A DNA stretch of 64,000 bases. It comes from Planococcus chinensis. GTDB taxonomy: Bacteria; Bacillota; Bacilli; Bacillales_A; Planococcaceae. The position numbers were made by a program, and so were the translations under genes. Shown here piece after piece: positions 34,546 to 43,135 of this stretch. The stretch is taken from positions 372,001-436,000 of the forward strand of contig NZ_JABWTK010000001.1 of the NCBI RefSeq assembly GCF_020071995.1, given 5' to 3'. The notes beneath the pieces are model-generated. The model saw only the letters and a program-made list of their open reading frames with translations. It ran no database searches and was not told where the DNA came from. Within the stretch, counting starts at the first letter, position 1. Each line of letters starts with the position of its first letter.

Positions 34546-35676
34546 ATGGCAGAGATTCTAATCAACAATTTAGGGAAGACATACGATAATGGTGCTACCG
34601 CCGTAACCGATTTTAATCTTCACATCAAAAACGAAGAATTTATTGTCTTTGTCGGCCCCTCGGGCTGTGGGAAATCCACAACGCTTCGCATGATTGCCGG
34701 CTTGGAAGAAATAACAGACGGAGAGTTTTTCATCGACGGAAAGCGAATGAATGACGTTCAGCCGAAAGAACGCGACATCGCGATGGTTTTCCAGAACTAT
34801 GCGCTTTATCCGCACATGACGGTCTATGAAAACATGGCATTCGGATTAAAGCTGCGCAAATTCAAAAAAGAGGAAATCAAAAGACGGGTAAATGAAGCTG
34901 CTGCCATTCTCGGCCTGGAAGAATACCTGGACCGGAAACCGAAAGCGCTTTCTGGAGGGCAGCGCCAGCGTGTTGCTTTGGGTCGTGCGATTGTACGCGA
35001 CGCCAAAGTGTTCCTGATGGATGAGCCGTTATCCAACCTGGATGCCAAGCTTCGCGTTCAAATGCGTGCTGAAATCGCCAAGCTCCATAACCGCCTGAAG
35101 ACCACGACTATTTACGTGACGCACGATCAGACAGAAGCGATGACGATGGCGACGCGCATTGTCATCATGAAGAGCGGCCTGATCCAGCAGGTAGGCAGCC
35201 CGAAAGAAGTATACGATTTCCCGGCCAACCGTTTTGTCGGCGGCTTTATCGGTTCACCGGCCATGAACTTCTTTGACGGGAAATTAGAAGGCGGTGCATT
35301 CGTCATGGGCGACCGCATTATCGACATTCCTGCTGAAACATTGAATATACTTAAGAATCAAGGCTATGACGGTGCGCCGATTACGCTTGGCATCCGGCCT
35401 GAACATATTCATGTAAACAACGAAGATTTAACAGGCATTCCGCACAGCGATATCGATGCGGTCATTACTGTATCCGAACTGACGGGTGCTGAAACGATCA
35501 TTTATGCCGTTTACGGCGAACAGGAATTTATTGCCCGCGTGGATGCCGACAACCGCATCGAGCCGGGCCAGACAGCGCGCCTTGCATTCGATATGTCGCG
35601 CGTCCATTTCTTTGATCCGGTCAGCGGGGAGCGTATCAAGCCTGAAAAATCAGAAAAGCCTGTTGTAGTTTCGTAA
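34546..35676 (+). CDS. msmX: Sugar ABC transporter ATPase, MsmX/UgpC family
   Basis: The 376-residue protein has an ABC domain with Walker A GPSGCGKST, the Q loop VFQNYALYPHMT, the signature LSGGQRQRVALGRA, Walker B VFLMDEPLSNLD and the H-loop histidine in TIYVTHDQ, followed by a C-terminal TOBE/MalK-type domain (about 240-376; LGIRPEHI). In B. subtilis MsmX serves several CUT1 importers. Start ATG 34546 follows GGGGAG by 7 nt, and a TATAAT at 34511-34516 is upstream. It probably powers the divergent sugar permeases and perhaps others elsewhere. Confidence 0.92.
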   Translation: MAEILINNLGKTYDNGATAVTDFNLHIKNEEFIVFVGPSGCGKSTTLRMIAGLEEITDGEFFIDGKRMNDVQPKERDIAMVFQNYALYPHMTVYENMAFGLKLRKFKKEEIKRRVNEAAAILGLEEYLDRKPKALSGGQRQRVALGRAIVRDAKVFLMDEPLSNLDAKLRVQMRAEIAKLHNRLKTTTIYVTHDQTEAMTMATRIVIMKSGLIQQVGSPKEVYDFPANRFVGGFIGSPAMNFFDGKLEGGAFVMGDRIIDIPAETLNILKNQGYDGAPITLGIRPEHIHVNNEDLTGIPHSDIDAVITVSELTGAETIIYAVYGEQEFIARVDADNRIEPGQTARLAFDMSRVHFFDPVSGERIKPEKSEKPVVVS

Positions 35677-35712
35677 ATTTGTGTTAAAGTGATTTTGACA
35701 ACCGAATAATTA

Positions 35713-35804
35713 ACACCACTAGGGGAGCCGGATATCGGCTGAGACGGGCATAAGCTCGGACCCTTTGAACCTGATCTGGATCATACCAGCGGAGGGAAGT
35801 GGCG
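35713..35804 (+). ncRNA. TPP riboswitch (THI element)
   Basis: The leader has the THI-box blocks in order: CACTAGGGGAGCC, GCTGAGACGGG, GGACCCTTTGAACCTGATCTGG (split by aptamer loops), and ATACCAGCGGAGGGAAGTGG. It binds thiamin pyrophosphate and turns down the downstream thiamin genes. A terminator hairpin follows at 35839-35873, so control is by transcription attenuation. Confidence 0.95.
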
Positions 35805-35838
35805 AACGCATGCTGCTTTACTTAATTTGACTGCATAC

Positions 35839-35873
35839 GCCGCTTTCCTTTACTGGAAAGCGGCGTTTTTTAT
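35839..35873 (+). terminator. Attenuator terminator of the TPP riboswitch
   Basis: CGCCGCTTTCC pairs with GGAAAGCGGCG and is followed by TTTTTTATTT, 75 nt before tenA. Confidence 0.9.
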
Positions 35874-35947
35874 TTGGCAAAACGGCAGACGTGCACGGAG
35901 ACCAAAAAAGCCGGGCGCTAAAGCCGAAACTCAAAGGAGATGGAGAA

Positions 35948-36631
35948 ATGGAATTTTGTGAAGAAGTACGCAGCGAATGCAACGAGTTATGGCAGGCAAG
36001 TTTTGATCATCCGTTTGTAAAAGGCATCGCGGACGGCACGCTGCCGCTGGATGTATTCCGGCATTATGTTATGCAGGACGCCTATTATTTAAGCCATTTC
36101 GCAAAAATCCAGGCTATCGGGGCAGTCAAAGCAACCGATCTCGAGACGACAAAACGTTTTGCTTTTCATTCCGAGCATACGTGCGCCGCTGAACTTGCTT
36201 TGCACGAGTCGTTCATGGAACTGCTAGGAATTACGGATGAGGACTGGGAAGTTTTTGAACCGTCACCGAGTGCCTATGCCTATGTTTCTCATATGTACCG
36301 TGCGGCAGAAGGCGACTTGGCTGATGTGGTCGCTTCGATTCTGCCCTGCTACTGGCTTTACCACGAAATTGGCGAACGGCTAAAGAACGCCAAACCCGAC
36401 CATCCGATCTATGACCGCTGGATTGGCACATACGGATCGGCGGAATTCGGCGAATTGGTCAAAGAACAGAAGGACCGCATGGACAGACTGGCATCCGGCC
36501 TGCCGGAAAAACGCCGGACAGAGCTGAAAGACCGGTTCCGCCGAAGCAGCTACTACGAATGGAATTTCTGGGAGCAGGCATGGCGGCAAGAATCCTGGAC
36601 GATAAATACGTATAGCCAGGCAGGTGTCTGA
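35948..36631 (+). CDS. tenA: Aminopyrimidine aminohydrolase (thiaminase II)
   Basis: The 227-residue TenA enzyme salvages the pyrimidine of degraded thiamin by hydrolysing aminomethyl-HMP to HMP. Catalytic residues match B. subtilis TenA: Asp44 (MQDAYYL), Cys134 (LPCYWLYHEIGE) and Glu209 (FWEQAW). The ATG at 35948 is 8-9 nt after AAAGGAGATGG; an upstream in-frame start lies close to the riboswitch terminator and lacks a ribosome site. It is the first gene of the thiamin operon under the TPP riboswitch. ThiM follows directly. Confidence 0.94.
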   Translation: MEFCEEVRSECNELWQASFDHPFVKGIADGTLPLDVFRHYVMQDAYYLSHFAKIQAIGAVKATDLETTKRFAFHSEHTCAAELALHESFMELLGITDEDWEVFEPSPSAYAYVSHMYRAAEGDLADVVASILPCYWLYHEIGERLKNAKPDHPIYDRWIGTYGSAEFGELVKEQKDRMDRLASGLPEKRRTELKDRFRRSSYYEWNFWEQAWRQESWTINTYSQAGV

Positions 36632-36632
36632 A

Positions 36633-37424
36633 ATGCTGGAAAAAGTGCGTGCAGAAAACCCGATCGTCCATTGCATCACCAATCACGTCGTCTCGAACTT
36701 CCAGGCAAACGGGCTGCTGGCGCTCGGGGCCTCACCCATTATGGGTGAAGCGCCGGAAGAGGCGGCTGAACTGGCCGCTTTAGCGGATGCGGTGTCACTT
36801 AATATCGGAACCTTGAACAGCCAAAGTTTAAACAGCATGCTGATTGCCGGGAAAACAGCCAACGGGCTTGGAACGCCGGTCGTGCTCGATCCGGTTGGAG
36901 TAGGCGCGACGGAATTTCGGAAAAACGCGGTCAATAAAATCCTGGAAGAAGTGAGAGTCTCTGTTATCCGCTGCAATGCCGGAGAATTGGCAGCAATTGT
37001 GGGTGCCGACTGGCAGGCAAAAGGCGTCGACGCAGGGGAAGGAAAGGGAAATGTTGGGGAATTGGCTCGGACTGCCGCCAAACGTTATGGATTGGTTGTG
37101 GCCGTATCCGGTGAAACGGATTTTGTCACGGACGGTGAGCAGCTTTCTAAAATTCGATACGGCCATAAAACAATGGCAGCTATAACAGGAACGGGCTGCT
37201 TGCTCAGCGCTGCAGTGGCAGCGTTTCTGGCTGTGTATCCCAAAGCTCATTTTGAAGCAACGGCAGCTGCCATGCGCTATTACGCCATTGCAGGAGAACT
37301 GGCGAGCCGGCAGGCAGAATTTCCGGGAGAATTTCAACGTGCATTTTTAGACCGGTTGGCAGCGATAGACGAAGACGAACTGGATAAATTCATGAATCAA
37401 AAGGAAGGGGAGCTAAAGCGATGA
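36633..37424 (+). CDS. thiM: Hydroxyethylthiazole kinase
   Basis: The 263-residue ribokinase-like enzyme phosphorylates the thiazole moiety in thiamin salvage. Seen: [21 protein letters not shown] near the N-terminus, [12 protein letters not shown] and the phosphate-binding [11 protein letters not shown] with its catalytic cysteine. The ATG at 36633 comes 1 nt after the tenA stop; a GTG at 36624 would overlap tenA. The stop overlaps the start of thiD (ATGA), implying coupled translation. TPP riboswitch control is shared. Confidence 0.94.
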   Translation: MLEKVRAENPIVHCITNHVVSNFQANGLLALGASPIMGEAPEEAAELAALADAVSLNIGTLNSQSLNSMLIAGKTANGLGTPVVLDPVGVGATEFRKNAVNKILEEVRVSVIRCNAGELAAIVGADWQAKGVDAGEGKGNVGELARTAAKRYGLVVAVSGETDFVTDGEQLSKIRYGHKTMAAITGTGCLLSAAVAAFLAVYPKAHFEATAAAMRYYAIAGELASRQAEFPGEFQRAFLDRLAAIDEDELDKFMNQKEGELKR

Positions 37425-38260
37425 TTCCACAAACATTGACCATTGCCGGATCTGATTCTGGAGGAGGAGCTGGTATCCAGGCGGACATTAAAACCTTTCA
37501 GGAACTTGGTGTTTATTCCACGTCGGTCATTACAGCAGTGACCGCACAGAACACGCTTGGCGTCACAGGCATTTACCCGGTGCCGCTATACGGAGTGAGA
37601 GAACAGCTGCGGGCTGTCGGAGAGGATTTTCAGATTGCCGCATTGAAAACGGGCATGCTGTTTGATGCGGAAATCATTCAAGAAACCGCCTCCGCCATCC
37701 GGCAATACGGCTGGCAGAACCTAGTAGTGGACCCGGTCATGATTGCCAAGGGCGGCGCAAGCCTTTTGCAGCAGGAAGCGGTGGACGCGTTAAAGCAGCA
37801 CTTGCTGCCGCTGGCATTCGTGGTGACGCCAAACCTTCCGGAAGCGGAAGTGATCAGCGGCGTTTCCATCTATGACGAAACGTCAAGGAAGCAGGCAGCC
37901 AAAAAAATCCTGTCGTTTGGTGCCGCATCGGTCGTGATCAAAGGCGGCCATGCAGCAAATCCGGAAATTGCGGAAGACTATTACCTCGCGCAGGACGGAC
38001 AAGAAAGGCTGTTTCGTTCGCCGCGCATCAAGACCAGCCAGACCCATGGAACCGGCTGCACATTTGCTGCCGCGCTGACGGCGGAACTGGCTAAGGGTAA
38101 GCCGGTGGAAAGCGCTATTTGCACCGCGAAACAGTTTATCCAGGCAGCGCTCAGCGCAGAATTGCATATCGGCGCCGGACACGGGCCGACCAATCATGCA
38201 GCCTACCAGGCAAACGTGCGCAGAAATGGAGGCGTCGAACATGTCCGGGTTATTCAGTAA
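37421..38260 (+). CDS. thiD: Hydroxymethylpyrimidine/phosphomethylpyrimidine kinase
   Basis: The 279-residue ribokinase-family enzyme phosphorylates HMP and HMP-P. Landmarks are [18 protein letters not shown] at the N-terminus (substrate loop), [10 protein letters not shown], and the anion-hole [12 protein letters not shown]. Its start codon overlaps the thiM stop, and its end overlaps thiE by 20 nt, so the operon is tightly coupled. It provides the pyrimidine-PP that ThiE joins to thiazole phosphate. Confidence 0.95.
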   Translation: MIPQTLTIAGSDSGGGAGIQADIKTFQELGVYSTSVITAVTAQNTLGVTGIYPVPLYGVREQLRAVGEDFQIAALKTGMLFDAEIIQETASAIRQYGWQNLVVDPVMIAKGGASLLQQEAVDALKQHLLPLAFVVTPNLPEAEVISGVSIYDETSRKQAAKKILSFGAASVVIKGGHAANPEIAEDYYLAQDGQERLFRSPRIKTSQTHGTGCTFAAALTAELAKGKPVESAICTAKQFIQAALSAELHIGAGHGPTNHAAYQANVRRNGGVEHVRVIQ

Positions 38261-38897
38261 GCCGGGAGTTTATTTTATATTGGGCAGCCAGAATGCAGCG
38301 GGGCGGGATCCGATAGAGATCCTGGAAGCGGCTTTGGCAGGAGGCATTAGCTGTTTCCAATTAAGGGAAAAAGGAGCAGGTGCTTTAACCGGGAACCGGC
38401 TGCTGGATTTCGCAGCGGAATGCCAACAGCTGTGCCGTGACTATCAAGTGCCGTTCATCGTCAATGACGATGTCGAGCTTGCCCGCATTCTTGATGCTGA
38501 CGGCATCCATATTGGACAGGAAGATATGGAAGCAAGTACGGCAAGGCACCTATTGGGGCCGGACAAGATTTTGGGGGTATCCGTGCATTCAATGCTAGAA
38601 GCGGAAGAAGCCGTAAGGAGCGGTGCAGATTACGTCGGCATGGGCCCGGTTTTTGGCACGCAGTCAAAAGCGGATGCTAAAAGCCCGGCAGGCATTTCAG
38701 GAATCGTGGCTGTGAAAAGCCGTTATCCTGAACTTCCGGTAATCGGCATCGGCGGCATCACGCCAGATAATGCCGGGCAGGTTTGGTCTGCAGGAGCGGA
38801 CGGTGTGGCGGTGATTTCTGCCATTGCCCAAGCGGAGAGCATTCCCCTCCAAATCAGCCGCTTTAATGAATCGATAAAGGCAGGTGCTGAAAAATGA
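38241..38897 (+). CDS. thiE: Thiamin-phosphate synthase
   Basis: The 218-residue TIM-barrel enzyme condenses HMP-PP and thiazole phosphate to thiamin phosphate. Seen: ISCFQLREKGAG (pyrimidine site), FIVNDDVELA, DGIHIGQEDM, YVGMGPVFGTQSK and IGIGGITPDN. GGAGG lies 8 nt before the ATG at 38241, inside the end of thiD. The stop overlaps the thiW start (ATGA). Confidence 0.95.
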   Translation: MSGLFSKPGVYFILGSQNAAGRDPIEILEAALAGGISCFQLREKGAGALTGNRLLDFAAECQQLCRDYQVPFIVNDDVELARILDADGIHIGQEDMEASTARHLLGPDKILGVSVHSMLEAEEAVRSGADYVGMGPVFGTQSKADAKSPAGISGIVAVKSRYPELPVIGIGGITPDNAGQVWSAGADGVAVISAIAQAESIPLQISRFNESIKAGAEK

Positions 38898-39382
38898 GCA
38901 CTAAGAAACTTGTGCTGATTGCCATGTTTGTTGCCATCAGTGTCGCCGGTTCAGCGTTTGTCTCTTTTCCGGCAGGCATCGCACGCGCTTATCCGATCCA
39001 GCATGCGATGAACGTCATTGCAGCGGTCCTCCTGGGGCCGGGGCCGGCATTGCTGATTGCCTTTTTGACGGCAGTTGTCCGGGTGCTGACAGGAACCGGC
39101 TCGCTCCTCGCTTTTCCTGGGGGAATGATCGGGGCGCTCATTGCTGGCGTGATGTATGCCAAATTCGGTAAAGTCTGGTTTGCGGCTGCGGGTGAAGTAG
39201 TCGGGACCGGAATCATCGCTTCGCTCGTTGCCGTGCCTTATGCCCGTATTTTAATGGGAACAGACCTGGCCGCACTGTTTTTCCTGCCGCCTTTTTTCAT
39301 CTCCAGCCTGTCCGGGGCAGTGCTCGGAGCGGTTGTCGTAAAGAAGCTTTTGCGCAACTCGTCTAAATTACAGTTAAATTAA
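38894..39382 (+). CDS. thiW: ECF-transporter S component for thiazole, ThiW
   Basis: The 162-residue integral membrane protein has about five to six helices and the ThiW signature (FPAGIARAYPIQHAMNVIAAV). In Firmicutes ThiW is the substrate-binding unit of an energy-coupling-factor importer, predicted from riboswitch association to take up hydroxyethylthiazole. It is the last gene of the TPP-riboswitch operon, next to the thiazole kinase, which fits thiazole salvage. The shared EcfA/EcfT subunits would be encoded elsewhere. Confidence 0.9.
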   Translation: MSTKKLVLIAMFVAISVAGSAFVSFPAGIARAYPIQHAMNVIAAVLLGPGPALLIAFLTAVVRVLTGTGSLLAFPGGMIGALIAGVMYAKFGKVWFAAAGEVVGTGIIASLVAVPYARILMGTDLAALFFLPPFFISSLSGAVLGAVVVKKLLRNSSKLQLN

Positions 39383-39405
39383 AAATATTTCATTATCCGC
39401 TTTGT

Positions 39406-39432
39406 GTTTAGTTGTAAGGAATTAGGGGGAAA
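39406..39432 (+). promoter_or_regulatory. Candidate sigma-B promoter of the UPF0180/YtxH gene
   Basis: GTTTAG and GGGAAA are 15 nt apart, close to the general-stress consensus GTTTAA/GGGTAT, 41 nt before the start codon. Spacing is one base longer than usual. Confidence 0.5.
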
Positions 39433-39472
39433 TACAGGGATAAACACATTTCAAAAAGGAGTGGACAAGATT

Positions 39473-40315
39473 ATGGTGAAAATTGCAGTAGAAGAACCGT
39501 TTACATCTGTAAAAGAAGCATTGCAAAAAAGAGGCTACGAAGCTGAGATGTTGGATGATAAAACAGAAGCGATGGATTATGACTGCGTGGTCGTCAGAGA
39601 CAAAGAGGACTTAACAGATTTTCACATGAATGTTCCTCTAGTTGAAGCAAAAGGGCGCACGTTGGAAGAAATCGTGGATGAAGTGGAAGAGCGGCTTGTC
39701 CGCATCGGCAAAATTCCGGCTCCACCTTCGAGCGGCGGAATCACCGGCAGTTCATTCCTTAAAGGCGCAGCGACCGGAGCCATTGTCGGCGCTGCGGCCG
39801 GACTCCTCCTGACTCCGAAGAGCGGCAAAGAAATGCAGGCGGTTGTAAAAGAAAAAACGTCCGACACGAAAGAGAAGCTTGGCGGTGTTACGGAAAAAGC
39901 CAAGGGCACTGTCGGCCAAGTGAAAGAAAAGACAAGCGGCGTTACGGATAAAGCGAAAGGCACGCTGGGGCAAGCTAAAGAAAAGACAAGCGGTGTCACA
40001 AGCACCGTCAAAGAAAAAGTTAAAGGCCCAGTGGACAATTTGAAAGCAAAACGCCAGGAAATGCAGGAAACAAAAGAACTGAAAAAGCAGGAAAAAGTCG
40101 TTAAGCAGGAAGCGAAAGCTGAAGAAAAGGCGCAAAAAGAGCACGAAAAAGCTGAAAAGCAAGCTGAAAAAGAAATCAAAAAAGCTGAAAAAGAAGCTTC
40201 TAAAGACAAAGGGTCGATTGAAGTAGTAGAGCTTGGCGATGCAGATGTAACAACAAATGCATCAGGCGGAGCTACAATCGTTTCCACGGAAGCGAATAAA
40301 AACAATAAAAAATAA
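39473..40315 (+). CDS. UPF0180-YtxH fusion with LEA-like repeats
   Basis: The 280-residue protein has three parts: an N-terminal UPF0180 (YkuS-like) domain (about 1-70; VKIAVEEPFTSVKEALQKRGYEAEML), a short YtxH-like membrane stretch (about 95-120; FLKGAATGAIVGAAAGLLLTP), then a long lysine/glutamate-rich tail with imperfect repeats (EKTSGVTDKAKGTLGQAKEK) like LEA stress proteins, and a disordered C-terminus. YtxH-type and LEA-like proteins in Bacillus are general-stress proteins. A sigma-B-like promoter is just upstream. The ATG at 39473 is 11 nt from AAGGAG. The role is probably desiccation or salt protection at the membrane, which is inference. Confidence 0.75.
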   Translation: MVKIAVEEPFTSVKEALQKRGYEAEMLDDKTEAMDYDCVVVRDKEDLTDFHMNVPLVEAKGRTLEEIVDEVEERLVRIGKIPAPPSSGGITGSSFLKGAATGAIVGAAAGLLLTPKSGKEMQAVVKEKTSDTKEKLGGVTEKAKGTVGQVKEKTSGVTDKAKGTLGQAKEKTSGVTSTVKEKVKGPVDNLKAKRQEMQETKELKKQEKVVKQEAKAEEKAQKEHEKAEKQAEKEIKKAEKEASKDKGSIEVVELGDADVTTNASGGATIVSTEANKNNKK

Positions 40316-40322
40316 GCGTTGA

Positions 40323-40360
40323 AAAACCCGGCAGCCCCTGAAATGGCTGCCGGGTTTTTT
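40323..40360 (+). terminator. Terminator after the UPF0180/YtxH gene
   Basis: AAACCCGGCAGCC pairs with GGCTGCCGGGTTT and is followed by T residues. Confidence 0.9.
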
Positions 40361-40371
40361 GTGTTTTCATT

Positions 40372-40470
40372 TACGAGCAACTGCTGGCGCGTTATGAGCA
40401 ACTTCAAGTAATATACGAGCAACTTCGGGGCATATACGAGCAACTTCATACCCTATACGAGCAACTCGCC
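40372..40470 (+). repeat. Short tandem array, TACGAGCAACT unit (array 2)
   Basis: The unit word occurs at 40372, 40393 (as TATGAGCAACT), 40414, 40435 and 40456, always exactly 21 nt apart. Only about 11-12 bases per unit are conserved. The 3' end of the second NERD gene (stop at 40446) lies inside the array. No reading frame of the array is credible as a gene, although the 21-nt period keeps frame. Confidence 0.88.
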
Positions 40471-41417
40471 TCCAAAACGTATTTTGCACCCTTAAAAGTC
40501 CCCTTTTTCTTCAAATCCATATCGTGCAAAAGCCGTTTAGCCAAATGGCGGTCCTCAATCTGCAGCACTTCCCGGCACATCCGGTTCGTAATCGGCCCGC
40601 CAGTCAGCCGGTGCCAGTCTTGAATGGCCTGGACATGCGCATGTTTATCGGATTCCCCGCAAAATGGACACAGCCAGGTGCCGTAAGTTCGCTTCATGCC
40701 GATACGCCCGCATGCCACGCACCATACGCCGCGGATCATCATTTGCAGCGGGTATGCCGGATTGCTGCAGATCGGTTTGGGTACATAATCCGAATGGGCA
40801 GCCAGGATTTTATTCGCCAACTCGGTCATTTCACTAAGACCCATGACTGCTGATGCACTTTGGGGTTTATTGAGGAACATCGGCAACTGGTGGGAAAACA
40901 GAATGGTGTGGGTATCAGGCACATTTTCGGGAATTTGTTTTGGGTAGGAGAGGATAAGTACAGAGCGGATCGGCAAAGAGACACCGGAAGCGTGCAGCCA
41001 TTCATCCAGCAGCCACCCGTTCGTGTCGATTTGCTCGATGGGGCTTTTGCGCCCAATGACGCTGCCGTCTTCTTTGGTCTGGATGAGCTGCAGGGGAGAT
41101 TGTTGAAAGCGGAGGCGCCCGCTCATGTTTTTGACTTCGCAGACATAAACACACCATGGCGTAATCATCAGCGAATCCAACTGAAAAGCCTGGAAAGACC
41201 TTAACGATACATTGTGCAGGAAAATATGGGGGAATGGCAATCGGCTGGCGGCTACATAATCATCAAAACGCTGTTCGCCGCCAATCCCGGCGGAATCGTT
41301 GTAGTAATCTTCCTTCACTTCCTTGTATAAAGCATGCGTTTTCGGCAGCCGCCGGAGCAGCATCTCAAGCCGCTCCCTTTCGAGTGAAATTCCCCTGGTT
41401 TTCAAAATCACAGCCAT
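40446..41417 (-). CDS. NERD-domain protein with zinc ribbon, second copy
   Basis: The 323-residue protein is built like the NERD protein at 16331-17278: NERD domain at about 45-160 with GE at 47-48, QLD at 79-81 and EVK at 94-96; then a zinc ribbon (CVACG and CPFCG) and a helical C-terminal region (RLLHDMDLKKKG near the end, as RLLRQLDLDRTG in the other). Identity between the two is low but collinear. Its last residues, CSYRV, are encoded by the tandem array, so the array has replaced or extended the original C-terminus. Function unknown; nuclease activity is a family-level possibility. Confidence 0.78.
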   Translation of the reverse strand: MAVILKTRGISLERERLEMLLRRLPKTHALYKEVKEDYYNDSAGIGGEQRFDDYVAASRLPFPHIFLHNVSLRSFQAFQLDSLMITPWCVYVCEVKNMSGRLRFQQSPLQLIQTKEDGSVIGRKSPIEQIDTNGWLLDEWLHASGVSLPIRSVLILSYPKQIPENVPDTHTILFSHQLPMFLNKPQSASAVMGLSEMTELANKILAAHSDYVPKPICSNPAYPLQMMIRGVWCVACGRIGMKRTYGTWLCPFCGESDKHAHVQAIQDWHRLTGGPITNRMCREVLQIEDRHLAKRLLHDMDLKKKGTFKGAKYVLEASCSYRV

Positions 41418-41604
41418 CCCTCCATTTTTTTAAATAAAACCATAGCATGCAAGAAAGGGAGTGGCTATACTTCTTTTCATAATAAATATTTAGAGCAGGA
41501 AAAAGGCGCAAAAATGAGATTTCGCGAGCGCCAATAGGAGGTCAGGCGGCCTTTTGCTAAACCGCCAATAAGATATGCCAACCCCGACCATTAACGCCCA
41601 ACCA

Positions 41605-41640
41605 CGAAAAAAACCGATCCGGCACGCGCCGGATCGGTTT
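41605..41640 (-). terminator. Terminator of the UMF1 transporter gene
   Basis: AAACCGATCCGGC pairs with GCCGGATCGGTTT around ACGC and is followed by T residues on the minus strand. Confidence 0.88.
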
Positions 41641-41649
41641 ATTCATTCA

Positions 41650-42927
41650 TCAATCAGGCGCCACTTCATCGACCGGTGCATGCGGAACCGGTTCCGGCAC
41701 ACGTGACAGAATCACAAGGCCGATGACGAATAAGACGACGAGGCTGAAGACGCCCATGCTGGAATTCCCGGTAATCTGCGAAGTGACAGCTACCAGAAGC
41801 GGGCCCAGGATGGCGGCGAATTTGCCGAAGATATTGTAGAATCCGAAAAATTCATTGGAATTTTCTTTTGGTACGAGTTTACCGAAATATGAGCGGCTGA
41901 GCGCCTGGATGCCGCCTTGACTGGTGGCCACAAGCATCGCCAGAATCCAGAAATCGGTGATTGTTTCCAGGAAGAAGGCGTAGATGCAGACGACAATATA
42001 CACACAAATCCCGACGTACAGCATTTTCTTGCCGGTGAAGCGCTCAGACAGACGGCCATACAAAATGGCGAACGGTGCGGCCACTACTTGGGTAACAAAT
42101 AGGACAATCAGCAAACTGGTCGACGACAGCCCAAGATCCGTCCCGTAAGCGGTGGACATCGAGATAATGGTGCCGACGCCGTCGATATAAAAGAAATAAG
42201 CCAGCAAAAACAGGAACAGCGCACGATACTGGCGGATCTCCCGGACGGTTTTGCTGAGGCGCTTAAAGCTCTGGGCAACCGGATTCGGTTCTTTCTCGAT
42301 AAAATAGCGCTGGCGCACATTCCGGAACAGGGGCAGCGAGAACGCAACCCACCATATAGCTGTAATCAGAAACGCGATGCGGCTTGCATTGATTGTAGAA
42401 ATCGGGATTACACCATTGCTTGCCAGCAGGATGACTGCAATCGACAGGATAAACGGAATCGTCGATCCGATATAGCCAAGGCCGTAGCCGAATGCCGAGA
42501 CATTGTTCATGCGTTTTTCAGTGGTAACATCTACGATAAAGGCATCATAAAACACATTGGCACCCGTAGCGCCAAGAGCGGCAAATGTATAGCAGATAAG
42601 CAGCATCAGCCAATTATCGCTTGGAATAAACGCCAGCATCGCCGTAGAAATGGTGCCGAGCAGGAAGAACGCTGTGAAGAATTTTCGCTTCATGCCTTCG
42701 TAATCGGCAAGCGTTCCTAAAATAGGCCCGATCAGCGCCAAAATGAATGTGAAGATGGCAATGGTGTAGCCGAGATAAGCGGTGGAATCGGACAGGCTGA
42801 CGCCTGCTTCAGTTGCCGCATTTTTATAGAACAATGGAAAAACAGCAGTGGTGATAATGATGGAATAAGCGGAACTTCCCCAATCGTAAAACGCCCAGCT
42901 TTTCTCTTCTTTGGTGAATTTTTTCAT
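41650..42927 (-). CDS. MFS transporter, UMF1/Atg22-like family
   Basis: The 425-residue protein has 12 predicted helices. The start KSWAFYDWGSSAYSIIITTAVFPLFY is the signature of the UMF1 group (relatives of yeast Atg22), and GTLADYEGMKRKFF replaces the standard MFS motif A. SYFGKLVPKENSNEFFGFY is also typical. Bacterial members are often near sugar or amino-acid genes, but few substrates are known. The gene is alone on the minus strand with its own terminator. Confidence 0.85.
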   Translation of the reverse strand: MKKFTKEEKSWAFYDWGSSAYSIIITTAVFPLFYKNAATEAGVSLSDSTAYLGYTIAIFTFILALIGPILGTLADYEGMKRKFFTAFFLLGTISTAMLAFIPSDNWLMLLICYTFAALGATGANVFYDAFIVDVTTEKRMNNVSAFGYGLGYIGSTIPFILSIAVILLASNGVIPISTINASRIAFLITAIWWVAFSLPLFRNVRQRYFIEKEPNPVAQSFKRLSKTVREIRQYRALFLFLLAYFFYIDGVGTIISMSTAYGTDLGLSSTSLLIVLFVTQVVAAPFAILYGRLSERFTGKKMLYVGICVYIVVCIYAFFLETITDFWILAMLVATSQGGIQALSRSYFGKLVPKENSNEFFGFYNIFGKFAAILGPLLVAVTSQITGNSSMGVFSLVVLFVIGLVILSRVPEPVPHAPVDEVAPD

Positions 42928-43075
42928 GTCTCATTCCCCTTAAGTACCAGATAAACCCATTGTACAAGATGGCAAGCAAAAATGATGCACCATTCTTTAA
43001 ATTCACTGAAATTTTACAAAATTTTATTACGGATGGCAATTAACTGTAACACCTTCCTCGAGGAATACGCTTTGT

Positions 43076-43104
43076 TTGAGAGAGGCAGGGTCTTCCGATA
43101 GACT
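43076..43104 (+). promoter_or_regulatory. Promoter of exoA
   Basis: TTGAGA and TAGACT are 17 nt apart, about 30 nt before the start codon. Confidence 0.5.
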
Positions 43105-43135
43105 GAGAGTATCTGAATGAAAGAAGGTAAGTGTT

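Noticed and set aside
40372-40470. Heptad-repeat peptide encoded by the TACGAGCAACT array
   Set aside because: The 21-nt period preserves frame and reads like a YEQLxxx heptad, but there is no start codon or ribosome site, and the sister arrays with 20/21-nt spacing break frame.
41520-41605. Fifth tandem array (GCCAA words)
   Set aside because: GCCAA or GCCCAA at 41530, 41564, 41578 and 41596 has no regular period, so it is not counted as an array.
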